Shown: positions 1 through 10,859 of the stretch, one piece after another
How positions within the stretch are numbered: the stretch's first letter is position 1
How the letters are laid out: every line of letters begins with the position of its first letter
NCBI GenBank assembly: GCA_014529385.2
Contig: CM043953.1
Location: forward strand, 66,576,872-66,640,871
DNA from: Adiantum capillus-veneris
Taxonomy: Eukaryota; Streptophyta; Polypodiopsida; Polypodiales; Pteridaceae
DNA: 64,000 nt
Reading direction: 5' to 3'
Position numbers and translations under genes: made by a program
Notes under the pieces: generated by a model
Database searches by the model: none
Seen by the model: only the letters and a program-made list of their open reading frames with translations
What the model was told of the DNA's origin: nothing

Positions 1-199
1 AAAGTGGTTTACACAACAACCAGAATTAGTAAGCTGTGAAATTTGAAGGAAAAATTGCAAGGGTGCCTATCAAAATAAATCTAGACATGACCAAATTCTT
101 TTCTTTGTTTGTGCCATACTGACAATTGTGAGTGGAGAAATTATATTAGCTCCAAAGAGAGATGTACAAAGATCCTCAAGCACATTCGTTGCCTTAAGG

Positions 200-790
200 G
201 AGAAAATTACACAAAGAAGGCTATACCATTTCTGTGAGAAGTTACATTGTGGTGTCTAATGGAGCCCAACTGGAGAGTTGCTAAGAAGTTATGAAATGGT
301 GTTTGGTAGAGTCCAAACCCAATAGGGAGTTGATTGCTTTACTCCAATCCTCAAATTTCTTTTGATCTCGAATGGATAAGTTCACTTTCCTTCTCTCTTG
401 AATAATCAAATCAAAGCTTTCCGTTAAGTGGTCTTTTTCAAATATTCTCTTGTTTCTAGCTTGCTATACCTGTCTAAATTAACAAAAGTGGACAATCTTC
501 ATGCATATTGGGATGGCTTGGTTCTTCCAAACTTTGCCTCCCAAGAGAAAGTCATTCTAAAGAACAACATCTTCCAAGTCTTTTGAATACATTTTCATAA
601 TTTTTCCATTAGGCTCATCGTAGATGGACAATGTTAAAAGAAGTGGAGAGGGTCCTCACTTGCCGCTTTACACCTTGTGGAACTATCAAGGCGATTCATA
701 GTCATTAGGAAATATACGAACCCCAAAAGGCCCTTGTAAGGATGCCTAATTTTAAGGGATTAAGGCTGAAAATGTGTGTGGTTTAGGAAA
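200..790 (-). pseudogene. 3' end of a LINE ORF2 (zinc-finger RT-associated domain), decayed
   Basis: Read on the minus strand from about 780 to 240, one frame stays mostly open with only a few stops. It carries the cysteine-histidine block typical of the C-terminal zf-RVT region of plant L1-like LINEs (CKAASEDPLHFF followed by a stop and HC), then the usual tail motif QARNKRIFEKD near 440. The same architecture recurs in the plus-strand LINE at 58250-58740 in this window, which supports the call. Endonuclease and RT lie outside the window, if present. No protein can be made because of in-frame stops. Alternative: a host RNase-H-like relic, less likely given the motif order. Confidence 0.7.
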
Positions 791-1138
791 CAGGGCCATT
801 GAATGAGGGTATTCTCATAGGATTTTTTTAAGGCTGTCATAGGCTTTTTGTAGGTTGAAATAGAGGCTAAGGAGGGAGGATAGGTACATTCTCTCTCTAC
901 CAAAAAGAGTGGTGGTCCTTATGACAATAACTACCCTCCCCCCCTTTCTTTTGTCACATCATCAAGGGCGTCCATAGCCTCAGCCCAAAAAAAACTTTTT
1001 TCAAAACAATTCAAAAGAACCTCACTTTTACTCAAAAGTTCTCCCCAACCTATATGTATACTCAAAAATCAATTTTCTCTCTCAAAATCTCACAAGTAGA
1101 CCTACAAAATATGAACTTCCCAACTTTTTTTATTTCCC

Positions 1139-1610
1139 TCCAAAATCACTCCTCTCTATCTCTTCTCTCTCCTACTTTTCAGCACACACTCTACCTCTCC
1201 TTCCCTCTCTCACTCCTCTCCCTCTCTCTTCTCTCTCCTACTTTTCAGCACACACACTTCCTCCTTCCCTCTCTTTGTTGTAGGTCCACTCCATAGCTTT
1301 GTTGCAACTCTCCCCCTCATGGATCTCCACTCCATAGCTTCCTCCTTCCGTCTCTTCGTTGCAGGTCCACTCCATAGCTTTGTTGCAACTCTCCCCCCCA
1401 TGGCTCTCCACTCCATAGCCCTCCTCTCCACTCCGTAGCTCTCCTGCAACACTCCACTCCATAGCCCTCCTCTCCACTGTGAAGCTCTCCTACAACACTC
1501 CACTCCATAGATCTGCTCTCCACTCCATAGCTCTCCCGAATCTCTCCATCCCATAGCTCTTCACTCCATAGCTCACCTCTCCACTCCGTGCCTCTACTGC
1601 ATCTCTCCAC
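1139..1610. repeat. Minisatellite of CTCCACTCCATAGCT-type units
   Basis: Degenerate tandem repeat built on the motif CTCCACTCCATAGCT, separated by short variable spacers such as CTCCTGCAACA. The first part (1139-1260) also holds a direct duplication ending in TTTTCAGCACACAC. Because the repeat lacks stops on the minus strand it produces several overlapping open frames rich in Gly, Glu, Trp and Ser; these are repeat translations and not genes. Confidence 0.8.
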
Positions 1611-1612
1611 TC

Positions 1613-2330
1613 TTGCTTGAGGCCAACTTTGTTTCCCTTTCCATGGATGTAGGTGACATTACAAACCTCCCATCTACAATAAGACTGTCAAGTTCGGAAA
1701 CAATTTCTCTACATGTTCGCTTGCGAAAGGACTTCGCACCCTCAAAGCATCATTACTTGCAAATTGCACAACAATTCTGTGCTATAGGTCACACCAATGT
1801 GGACCTTTGGGTGCATGGTTGCCTCTACCCTAATGATCAATCCATCAATGTGTACCCAACATTCAATAGCCTCAAAGCATCATTACTTGCAAATCGACTA
1901 TTAGAGCTGATAGTGCACAATGGTCTTTACATCAATATCAACTTCTTTCCTATACCACTAGTGGATTGCACGAAAGGATCTTTCATGCGGAGGAGGAAGT
2001 GGAAACTCTTAAGCTACAGGTGGAAGAGAAGAATGCTAAGATTGCAAAGCTTGAAGATAAGATCCTGCATCCTAAAACGATGCCCTTAGGTGCAAGGGAA
2101 CGTAATAGGAGCTTCAATGCCATAGAAACTTTAGGCCCCAAAGGTGGTTCTAGGAAAAGAAGGGTTACAACTACAAGGTACATTTTGCTACGCTCCAATC
2201 TATGTTTCTATGGTAATGTTTTTGTCCATTCTTGTATAAATTTTGTAATAATATTTTTGCTCATTCTTGTAGGAAGTTTATCCAAGAGTTTTGTGGTGGC
2301 CACAACCAGGAGGATCGCATCCATTTGTTA
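1613..2330 (+). pseudogene. Decayed coding segment with a coiled-coil patch, unrecognised
   Basis: The frame from 1613 is open for 158 codons and a second frame from 1966 for 121 codons; they overlap, which suggests one ancestral reading frame broken by a small indel near 1970-2080. The second frame starts with a heptad-like charged stretch (VETLKLQVEEKNAKIAKLED) predicted to form a coiled coil, then a basic patch (GGSRKRR). A 24-bp piece around CTCAAAGCATCATTACTTGC occurs twice (1742 and 1870). I do not recognise the family. It may be the first part of the same relic gene seen at 3142-4069 and 9340-10620. Confidence 0.35.
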
Positions 2331-3141
2331 AGTTTGTGCCTAGGTGAAATCATGTATAGGTGGTCCAAAAAGGGTTGTCTTGGACACTCCTTTTTAAAGT
2401 CTACATTTGATTTTTGGGGCTTCATTTCTCAATGATGAGTAATGAAGATGGGGGGAATTTTTAGGAAACGAGGGGTATGCATTTTTCATCGCCCCTTGTA
2501 GTTCTTGGACGTGTTGGACGTACGAGCACCCCCTGTGTCTCCTTCTCTGCATGGGCACAAAGCATACATGTTTAGGGTATTCTCTGTGCATGGTTTTTGC
2601 ATAGAGTAGAGTGCCTTTCTCCCCCTCTTTGTGCGGTGTTTCTACATCACATTCCCTTTCTTTCCTCTGCACGCAGTTCCTTGTTGTTTGTGCCTAGTTC
2701 TCCATCTCTCTCTCTCTCTCTCAGGATGGAGCCTTCTCGCCAGTTAGGTGTGTGTGAGTGTCTGTGACATGTTTGGTCCTGTTGATGCCTGGGATCTTCA
2801 TGATGTATGTTCATGCATTGAGCTCTTTTTCTTTAAGTTTTCTTGATCCGGATCCATTCCCACCAGTACACAGTCAAGTAGAGTTTCCCGAGCAGTTCAC
2901 AGGCTGCTTACATGATTACTAGGCAGCAAAGAAAAGGGAAAAAAGAGAGAGGCAAAGGCAGTAGACTTTTTGTGCTAACAAGCGGAAGAATGTCCAGCTT
3001 GATGAGAAGAAAAAAAGGAAGATTCTTCATGCCATTTCAAGGCACTGGGAAGAGAAAACGCAAGGATTGACAACCAAACTGTAAGGAGAGATTTTTGAAT
3101 AGTTACTCCAACAACCAGTATTTTGCAACCTTCAGAACTCG
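2331..3141. other. Gene-free stretch with a short (CT)n run
   Basis: No convincing coding region on either strand. It contains a (CT)9 microsatellite at 2706-2723. Around 2910-3080 a lysine-rich broken frame is suggested on the plus strand and could belong to the flanking decayed gene, but stops interrupt it. Confidence 0.4.
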
Positions 3142-3597
3142 GTGCATTCTATACAGAGAGAAGTTCTTTCAAACATTCGCAACACCTTGTTAGAAGTGAA
3201 GGTCCTGCACTCAGCCACAAAAATGCTTTTCAAGAGGGTAACAATGATGGCATGCATTAATTTGAGGGACAAAGTAGATGCACATCCCTTTATGGATAGA
3301 GCACTTGCAAAGTTGTTGCGAATACATAGAAGAAACATCGGTTTTGTGAATGTACGACTCCATTTAGAGGATGAGAACAGTCCTTTTCCAGTATTAGCAT
3401 GTCAACGGCAAGCTCATCATTCTACAAACATCATAGAGGACATTAAGGAGGTTGTGTTTGGTTTTTGGACAGCAGAGATCTCTGAACAAGAAGGACATAT
3501 GCCAAAGTTGTATCGGCAAAAAGGATGTTCTGATGCATCCATTGCATTTGTTGGATCAACCTCAGGTATTATCAACCACTTCCAAGTAGTATATTGA
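3142..3597 (+). pseudogene. Decayed coding segment, unrecognised (possible transposase-like gene)
   Basis: A 151-codon open frame with ordinary amino-acid composition and no low-complexity bias, ending at the TGA at 3595-3597. It contains no motif I can assign. It lies between the coiled-coil segment at 1613-2330 and the segment at 3877-4069 on the same strand, and in the same general order as the family whose conserved GSGHGKGEHDGAG motif appears at about 9787. I infer, without proof, that these are pieces of one decayed gene. The final codons merge into the CACTT/AAGTG-type repeats that follow. Confidence 0.35.
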
Positions 3598-3725
3598 CCG
3601 ATGTTTACCACTGTCAGGATGTCACAACCTCAATTAAAATGTAAAAAACCACTATCAAGTAGTATAGTGACCACTATTCACCACTTTCAAGCTGTATGAA
3701 AATCTTGTCACTGTGCTTGTGATGT
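3570..3725. repeat. Cluster of CCACTT...AAGTGG-like motifs
   Basis: Four or more copies of ACCACTNTCAAGTNGT-like sequence (near 3577, 3648, 3664 and 3682). It is a short version of the large arrays at 10860-11480 and 13880-14860, showing that the motif family is dispersed and not tied to a single locus. Confidence 0.55.
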
Positions 3726-3876
3726 TTGTGACCGTGCAGTCAATGGCAGTATATTGTGACTGCAAAGTCAACATTTAAGAGCCTCACAACACTATGGGAG
3801 TCCTTTTTGTGTCCTAAACCAGAAAATTCCATGTTTCATTTACACATCTGCTTGATGGGAAAATGCGATTAGTGCG

Positions 3877-4069
3877 GTGCCAAACCACTCAAATGTTGTC
3901 CTCTTGAAGTACACAACGACAACTTTCAGGTGGCTGCAAAGATTTTTGTTGGTGTGGAGACACAATCTATACATGAAGATGGCCAACACCAGAAAAGGAA
4001 TAGATCTTGTCATTCAGAAGATTGGGTGCTCCACTTTCATTTCATTAATGAAAGACAAGCTGACTAAGT
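3877..4069 (+). pseudogene. Relic coding segment interrupted by the Copia insertion at 4070
   Basis: The plus-strand frame from 3877 is open until the LTR begins at 4070, with normal composition. Removing the Copia element, the sequence resumes at 9340 as the relic described at 9340-10620. The break falls at near-identical 5-mers (TAAGT before, CAAGT after), consistent with target-site duplication. I therefore regard this as the upstream side of the insertion target. It is not intact on either side. Confidence 0.45.
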
Positions 4070-4783
4070 TGTTAATTATGGAGTCTGATTTACCCCTTGT
4101 AATTTTTTGTATTAAAAACACACATTTGTAAGGCCCCCGTTATGAGGAGAAGCCATCGTGCGTGAAGAAAAATCACTAGCCGAAAATAAAAATCACTTGC
4201 CGGAAACCAAAATTTTCACGCCCAAGCTCGAGACTGGAATATAATGGAGAGACGGCGATCGGAAAGTGGTTGGAAAATGACCCGTCGGTTGGCCGGTTTG
4301 CCGGTGGTAGGAAGTCAATGGCCGGTGACCAGTGGCCAAATTCAAAAGAGGACTTGTCTTTTTAAGTATGGCCACACATGGGCGGATTGGAGTGTCCGAT
4401 TTGGACTTATCTACACAAGGGTGGCTACACGTGGCTGCCTCTCATGAGAGAGGAGAGCCCTTTTGGCCTATAAAAGGAGGTCATTTCTACACACATTTCA
4501 GTGTGTGAAGTTGATGCAACAAGATGGGTCTGAGGTGGTGAGAGTGAAGCAAGGTGTGAGCTCTATTAAGGGTATAATACCTTTGTAACCTACTTCTTGT
4601 TTAAAGTACTAAACCCATTAAGTGGCTTCTTTCCCGTGGATGTAGCCCACATTCGGTGAATCACGTATATCGTGTGTACTCTCTCTCTCTCTCTACTCTA
4701 TAATCTCCTGTGTGTGTAAAATTATATCTCTCCATTAAGTAATCTCCTCAATTATCTACTTATCTACTTCATATTTCCTAACA
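4070..4783 (+). repeat. 5' LTR of the Copia element at 4070-9339
   Basis: Begins TGTTAATTATGG and ends CTAACA. It contains the core promoter TATAAAAGG at 4469-4477 and a (CT)n run at 4680-4694. It aligns throughout with 8621-9339, with indels mainly at 4150-4330 versus 8700-8890. Confidence 0.9.
4469..4477 (+). promoter_or_regulatory. TATA box in the Copia LTR
   Basis: TATAAAAGG, with the matching copy starting at 9035 in the 3' LTR (TATAAAAGG). The position about 400 bp into a 714-bp LTR fits the U3/R boundary of a Copia LTR. Confidence 0.7.
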
Positions 4784-4785
4784 AC

Positions 4786-4797
4786 TGGAATCAGAGC
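4786..4797 (+). other. Primer-binding site (initiator tRNA-Met type)
   Basis: TGGAATCAGAGC lies two bases after the 5' LTR. It differs by one base from TGGTATCAGAGC, the established complement of the 3' end of plant initiator tRNA-Met used by most plant Copia elements. Confidence 0.85.
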
Positions 4798-4869
4798 AAG
4801 GTTTGCTCATAACGAAATTATCTCAAGGAAAGGATTCCTTGAATTGAGTGGGAGTAATAGCAAAGGAAG

Positions 4870-5648
4870 GGAAGCTCAACGAAAGAAACTACCAACATTG
4901 GAAGATGTAAATTGAAGACTATCTCTACAAGAAGGACCTCTATTTGCCAATAGGCAGTCTTGTAAAGAAGCCCGCAATGATGGCAGATGACGCATGGATT
5001 GTTCTTGATCAAAAGGCACTAGGAACAATCCGATTAAGCTTGGGGTCATGGGTGGCCTTCAACGTTTTGGAGATGAAGACCACGGAGGACTTGATGAAGT
5101 TACTTGACAACTTCTACGAGAAACCATCGGCATCCAATAAGGTATTTATCATGAAGCTCTTGTTCAATCTAAATATGGCAAAGAATGGTTCAGTTTCACA
5201 ACACTTATAACACCAACATAAGTCAACTTCGATCGCTGAAAATAAATTTCGATGAAGAAGTGTGAGCTCTCCTTATCTATCGTCTCTACCAGATAGTTGG
5301 GACAGCCTTGTGATGGCTGTAAGTAATTCTATTTCTGGCACAAATAATCTTAAGTTTGATGATTTTGTGGGTGTTATCCTAAGCGAGGAAATGAAAAGGA
5401 GAACCACACGAGAATCATCAAGTGATGTACTGTCAGTGGAAACAAGAGGAAGGCCTACGAAGAGGTTCAAAAACCAACAGGGTCGTGATCGCTCAAGACG
5501 AAGCAAGTCACGCACAAAGTCAGTTCTTGAATGTTGGAACTGCGGCAAGAAGGGTCACATCAAGAAGGATTGCTGGTCCAAGAAGAAGAAGGAGTCGAGT
5601 CTCAAGACAATAAGCGAACATCCAAGGCCCATGTGGAAGGTAAAGTAG
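4870..5648 (+). pseudogene. Copia gag with CCHC zinc knuckle
   Basis: The capsid part is recognisable from about 4873 (KLNERNYQHWK) and runs to the zinc knuckle CWNCGKKGHIKKDC at 5532-5573, which keeps all four metal ligands. A stop follows KM at about 4909, another interrupts the frame at 5208-5210, and the frame shifts before 5262, so the protein would be truncated. The serine/arginine/lysine-rich linker before the knuckle (about 5380-5520) is typical of Copia nucleocapsid. In the family gag packages the RNA in virus-like particles. Confidence 0.85.
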
Positions 5649-5659
5649 AGCAAGATGCT

Positions 5660-6060
5660 GTAAATCTCTCATTAGACAATGTGTCTAATTCTTTGATAGT
5701 AGATTCCAAAGCTTCATTCCATGCGACACCACACAAGCAATTACACCAAAGGTAATTTTGGGTATATATACTTGGGATATGATGAAGCTTGTGCAATTGT
5801 CGGAAAAGGTACAGTTTGTGTCAAAACTGCTAACAAAAATGAATGGAATCTTAAAGATGTTCGGCATGTTCCTTCTCTTTGCAAAAAATTGATCTCTACA
5901 GGACAATTGGACGATGAAGGTCACAACATTGCATTCGGAAGCAAACAGTGGAAGATCTTAAAGGGATCTTTGGTGGTTTCCAAGGGAGAAAGGTCGGTAT
6001 ACTTTACTTGTCTACTATTAGCATGCAATCTTCAACTTGTGCAATAGCTATGGTAGTTGA
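5660..6060 (+). pseudogene. Copia aspartic protease, active site altered
   Basis: The catalytic region reads VDSKASFHATP at about 5699-5731. In this family the motif is DSGA, so the glycine of the catalytic loop is replaced by lysine. Downstream the frame at 5721-6047 keeps the family's later features (KDVRHVPSLCKKLISTGQL). The protease normally cuts the gag-pol polyprotein. The Gly to Lys change and the frame break near 5730 make activity very unlikely. Confidence 0.8.
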
Positions 6061-7190
6061 CAGTGCGGTGTGGCACTATCGGCTTGGGCATATGAGTGCC
6101 AAAGGAATGCAAATCCTTCAAACGAAGAAGCTTCTACCAGGTTTGAAAGAAGTGGACTTCGAGTTCTGTGAAGATTTTGTTTATGGTAAACAAAAGAGGG
6201 TAAAATTTCAAAAATCAAAAATGAAAGAAAAAAGAAAAAAATTGAGCTGGTTCATTCTGATGTTTGCGGTCCAGCAAGTACACCATCACTTGGTGGCTCA
6301 TTGTATTATGTAGCATTCAAAGACGATGGGACTAGGAAAACATGGGTTTATGTCATGAAGAATAAATCAGATGTGTTTTCCATATTCAAAGGTGGAAAGC
6401 CTTTGTGGAGAATAAAGTAGATACCAAGGTTAAATTCCTTAGATCCGACAATGGAGATGAATATTGCAGCCTAGCTTTTGAAAGCTTTTGTGCTAGCAAT
6501 GGCATTTGGAGGCAAAAGACAACCCCAAGGACACCTCAACAAAATGGCATTTCCGAAAGGATGAGCAGAACAACCATGGAGTGAGTACGAAGCATGCGGC
6601 TACATGCAGGCCTACCTCTTGAGCTTTGGGTGCAAGCAGTAAGTACAATTTGTGTACTTAATCAACCGATTATCCTCAACGGCACTGGATGGGGGTGTTC
6701 CAGAAGAGGCATGGCAGGTAAACCAGTGAATTATGCATTTGTCAAAGTGTTTGGGTGTGAGGCTTTCATGCACATAGATAGAGGCCTAAGATCAAAGCTA
6801 GATGCAAAGTCCAAAAAGTGTTTCTTCATTGGCTATGGAGAAGGTGACTTTGGGTATTGCATGTGGAATCCTGAAGATGGTAAAATCTTTAGGAGTAGAG
6901 ATTTAATTTTTAACAAACAAAATATGTACAAAGATTACTTGGAAAGAAAACAAACAAAAGAAACAGGTGATGAGTACATGGAGCTTGAGGATGGTGAAGA
7001 CTCAAGGACTGCAAACGATGACAACATGCAACAACATCAACCAAATGAGGAGCCTCAACCTATTCCCCAAAGATCTACAAGAGCAAGTATACCTCCAGAA
7101 AGGTTTGCTCCCTCCTTTAACCATCTCTTGATCTCAAGTTCTGGAGAGCCAGAATCATACGAAGAAGCTATGCATCACGAATCCAAATAA
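6060..7190 (+). pseudogene. Copia integrase, frameshifted
   Basis: The pre-integrase zinc region starts at about 6070 (WHYRLGHM). The later zinc pair reads CEDF, where the family has CEDC, so one metal ligand is lost. The catalytic core follows in another frame (ELVHSDVCGP at about 6243, then RSDNGDEY near 6440 and TPQQNGISERM near 6530), so D, D and E residues are all still visible. The C-terminal part at 6594-7187 is one open frame of 198 codons, including CFFIGYGEGDFGY. At least two frameshifts and several stops separate the parts. Confidence 0.82.
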
Positions 7191-7194
7191 GAGG

Positions 7195-7950
7195 TACTTC
7201 AAAACAAATGGGTGTACAAGCTAAAGGAAGAAGAAGGTGGGAAGAAAAGGTACAAGTCTAGGCTTGTGGTAAAAGGGTTTTCTCAAAAGAAAGGTATTGA
7301 CTTCAATGAAATATTTTCTCCTATTGTAAAAATGAACTCAATTAGGCTTGTCTTAAGCCTTGTGGTTGCTCATGATCTAAAATATTGAGCAAATGTTTGT
7401 AAATACCGCATTCCCTCACGGTGACTTACAGGAGGATTTTTACATGATTCACCCAAAGGGGTATGAAGTAAAAGGTAAGGAGAAAATGGTTTGCAGATTA
7501 AAGAAGAGCTTGTATGGTATAAAGAAAGCATCAAGAAAATGGTACTTGAAGTTCGATCGATGGATGTTAGATCATGGATACAGAAGATGCAACTCAGATC
7601 ATTGCGTCTACACAAAGAATTTGGGAGATGTGGGACATCAAAGACATAAAAGAAGAACTATCTAAATCTTTTTCAATGAAAGATTTAGGTACTGCAAAGA
7701 GAATACTTGGTATGAAGATATCAAGGGACAACACGAAGAAGACAATAAAGCTATCTCAAGAGGATTACATCAAGAAGGTACTAGAAAGGTTTGCAATGCA
7801 AAATGCAAAAATGGTTTCTACACCTTTGGATGATCATTTTAAACTAACCAAGGGTATGTGTCCAAAGACACAAGAGGAGATTGCCTACATGTCTAAAGTT
7901 GCATATGCTGCAGTGGTAGGTTCTCTTATGTATGCTATAGTCTAGACAAG
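7195..7950 (+). pseudogene. Copia reverse transcriptase lacking the YVDD box
   Basis: The fingers region NKWVYKLKEE is visible from about 7206 and SRLVVKGFSQKKGIDF from about 7259. The first catalytic aspartate (family: DVKTAFLHGDL) is replaced, the text reading MFVNTAFPHGDL from 7393. Further on DHCVYTKN (about 7598) is followed almost at once by the segment that normally lies after the YVDD box (ELSKSFSMKDLGTA, about 7656), so roughly 50-60 bp including YVDD is missing. The frame from 7574 to 7945 resumes the thumb and connection. Confidence 0.85.
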
Positions 7951-8557
7951 GCTAGATATTGCACATGCAATGGGAGTTGTAAGTAGGTTCATGGACAACC
8001 CAGGTAAAGAGCACTGGCAAGCTGTGAAATGGATACTTAGGTATCTAAAAGGGACAACAACAAATGCTTTATATTTTGGAGGAACTGATGTTTTTCTAGA
8101 AGGGTATGTTGATGCAGATATGGCAGGTGACAAAGATACTCAAAGGAGCACTACTGGCTATGTCTTCATTGTTGGAGGCACAAATATAAGTTGGGTCTCA
8201 AAGATGCAGAAAGTGGTCTCACTTTCTAGCACGGAAGCAGAGTATGTAGCAATGACGGAGGCAAGCAAAGAAATTATGTGGCTTCATAGATTCTTAGAAG
8301 AGATTGGATTCAAACAAGACAATTGTGTCTTGTATAGTGATAGCCAAAGCGCTATCATTCTTGCAAAGAACTTAGCCTTTCATTCAAGGACAAAGCACGT
8401 TGAGGTGAGATATCACTGCATAAGCACTCTTTTGGAAGAGGGACAGCTAAAGCTAGGAAAGGTGCATACAAGTGAAAATCCTGCAGACATGTTTACAAAG
8501 GTGGTTAGCAAAGATAAGTTGAGCTTTTCCTCATCTTCAATCGACATTCAAGGATAA
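7950..8557 (+). pseudogene. Copia RNase H domain
   Basis: Open from 7970 to 8557 (195 codons). It retains the acidic residues expected in Copia RNase H: VDADMAGD, SSTEAEYVAM and YSDSQSA, then the terminal HTSENPADMFTK. A TAG at about 7944-7946 separates it from the RT part. This is the best preserved domain of the element. Confidence 0.88.
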
Positions 8558-8609
8558 GAAGCCAGGATGGAAAGCAGTCACAGGTTTAATTTGGAGATCA
8601 GTCTTCTTC

Positions 8610-8620
8610 AAGTGGGAGAT
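8610..8620 (+). other. Polypurine tract of the Copia element
   Basis: AAGTGGGAGAT directly before the 3' LTR. This is the canonical plant Copia PPT (AAGTGGGAGA), the plus-strand DNA primer site. Confidence 0.85.
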
Positions 8621-9339
8621 TGTTAAGTATGGAGTTTGGTTTACCCCTTGTGATTTTTTGTATTAAAAACAAACACTTGTAAGGCCCCCGTTATGAGGAG
8701 AAGCCATCATGCGTGAAGAAAAATCACTCGCCGAAAACCAAAATTTTCATGCCTAGTCTCGAGCCCAAGCTCGAGACTGGAATATTATGGCCACGGACGA
8801 TAGCCGAAAAGTGTTCGAAAAATGACTAGTCGATTGGCTGGTTGGCCGGTGTCTGGTAGTCAATGGCTGGTGGCAAATGGTCCAAAGTCAATGGCCGATG
8901 GCCGAATTCAAAAGCGGACTTGTCTTTTCAAGGATGGCCACACATGGACAGATTGGAGGGTCCGATTTGGACTTATCTACACAAGGGCGTCTACACATGG
9001 TTGCCTCTTATGAGAGAGGCCAACCCTTTTGGCCTATAAAAGGAGGCAATTTCTACACACATTTCAGTGTGTGAAGTTGATGCAACAAGGTGGGTGTGAG
9101 AGTGAAGCAAGGCACGAGCTCTATTAAGGGTATAATCCCTTTGTAATATACTTCTTGTTTGAAGTACTAAAGCCATTAAGTGGCTGCTTTCCCGTGGATG
9201 TACCCCACATTGGGTGAACCACGTATATTGTGTGTACTCTCTCTCTCTCTACTCTATAATCTCTTGTGTGTGTAAAATTATCTCTCTCCATTAAGTAATA
9301 TACTCAATTATCTACTTAGCTACGTGATATTTCCTAACA
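8621..9339 (+). repeat. 3' LTR of the Copia element at 4070-9339
   Basis: Begins TGTTAAGTATGG and ends TTTCCTAACA. It repeats the TATA box at 9035 and the (CT)n run at about 9236-9252. It pairs with 4070-4783. Confidence 0.9.
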
Positions 9340-10620
9340 CAAGTTTATCAAACATAACTACATCTACAGATGGCAGGCCAACCAATTCAAAGAGTGTCTA
9401 CAAAGTTTTTCAAATAGTGTCATTGTCTCTGTCATGGACTTTGCAAAAAATGACAGTTTTAAAATTCAAAATGAGATCCAATCCGTGCACTAGTGTTCTA
9501 GTGAGGTGAGAATTTTGGTCCACGTCTTCCATGTGCGCTCGATAATGGGCGACATCATAAAATTTCTGCATTTTTATATATCCGATGACAATATGCATGA
9601 AACATTGTTCGTCCAACACTGCTTTCTTTTGCATGAACGATGCTTGAAGGACCAGGGTTTTTTTTTAAAGCGACAATGGGTATGGTCTAATTGTGTAGCA
9701 TCACAATTCAAAGCACGATGGTCTTTCTTCTTTGTTGCAAGGTTTTCTCAGCTAATCGGGCTTGATATGATGCACAACTATTGTGGGTCAGGTCATGGAA
9801 AAGGTGAACATGATGGTGCTGGCATAGTCATAAAGAAGGAATTATTTCATGAGCAATTGAAGGTGGATGGACACCCCCTATATAATGCAGCAACAGTGGT
9901 CAACTACCTCACCCTAATGAACAACATGAAAGACTGTTGATCATCCGTGAGAACAAATTCGATAGGGTCTTCTGGGAAATCAAGGTGGGTGATGTGCTGA
10001 GAGATATAGAATGGGATTGAAAGAAAATCAGTGGATCACGTTCAATGCATTGTGTGAATGGTTTCTCTTCAACAAATACGAGTGCGCTAAGGTGTGGAAA
10101 TCTGTCTTGCTTGTCTGCATGGTCAATGGAGAAGATGTGCAAACAAAGCTCACATAGAAGCATGGCAATACTTGAGCATCATACCAACAGAGGCTGACAT
10201 AAATGAAGATGTTTCAAGTGACAAGGAGATTGATGCACCTATGTATGCTAGCCATCACGATGATTTGAGTGATGCCTTACGAGCTGGAGATAACTTTGCG
10301 GTCAATGCTTAGGAGGAAGACTCTGATTTATATATACTGAGGTGTTGCACGGAGAAGACACTCAGAAGGATGCATGGCACAATCAGATAAAGAAGAACTC
10401 CTTTTATGTTGAGGGGCACTTTTACAATAAAGTCAAGGGACACTCCAATCGATATGTATTATTGGATGATAGGCCTCCTACTTCCATGTACTCGCACCTA
10501 GTTCAATGTCTTAAGTTCCCCTTGTATCCTGAGAGAAATGAGCCTAATGTCTACACTTTGAGTGATACCGTGTATGAGCACATCTACAATAGCATGCCCT
10601 CTGATAGCAAGTCAATTTAA
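9340..10620 (+). pseudogene. Relic of a transposase-like plant gene with a GSGHGKGEHDGAG motif
   Basis: Open frames at 9506-9940, 10094-10312 and 10342-10620 follow each other on the plus strand. The first contains QWVWSNCVASQFKARW and, 30 residues later, NYCGSGHGKGEHDGAG and IKKELFHEQL. From general knowledge, this WSDGC...QFK and GHGKGEHDGAG pattern marks a repeated, RNase-H-fold-like protein family found in many copies in plant and invertebrate genomes, probably transposon-derived; I cannot name its superfamily. The expected aspartate of WSDG appears as Asn here. Stops and frame changes at 9940 and 10312 show decay. The upstream part is probably at 3877-4069, beyond the Copia insertion. 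Confidence 0.6.
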
Positions 10621-10859
10621 AACACATTGACCTCATAAAGTATAATTGGGTACCGCTTTCTTGTATATGTTCCTCAAAAACTTATGTTCCTTATCCAAAA
10701 GCTGAAGCGTTTCTGACACATTTTTATTCTTTCGAGTACATATATCTTACATCTTTCCATCCACTTGCAAGTTCTTTAAACTACCTTCAACCAGATTTTA
10801 CAAAAAATTTAAAGCCATTTAAGCCACCCAAAAGTTGTCAAGACACCCTTATATACGTA

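Larger units (their letters stand above)
4070..9339 (+). mobile_element. Ty1/Copia retrotransposon, complete ends, inactive
   Basis: An LTR element of 5270 bp on the plus strand. It starts TGTTAATTATGG at 4070 and ends TTTCCTAACA at 9339, with LTRs of 714 and 719 bp, a primer-binding site after the 5' LTR, a purine tract before the 3' LTR, and flanking 5-mers TAAGT and CAAGT (4 of 5 match). Coding order is gag, protease, integrase, RT, RNase H, which defines Copia. The frames are broken repeatedly, the first RT aspartate is replaced and the YVDD box is deleted, so it cannot move on its own. The LTRs differ at many positions including indels, so the insertion is old. Confidence 0.93.
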
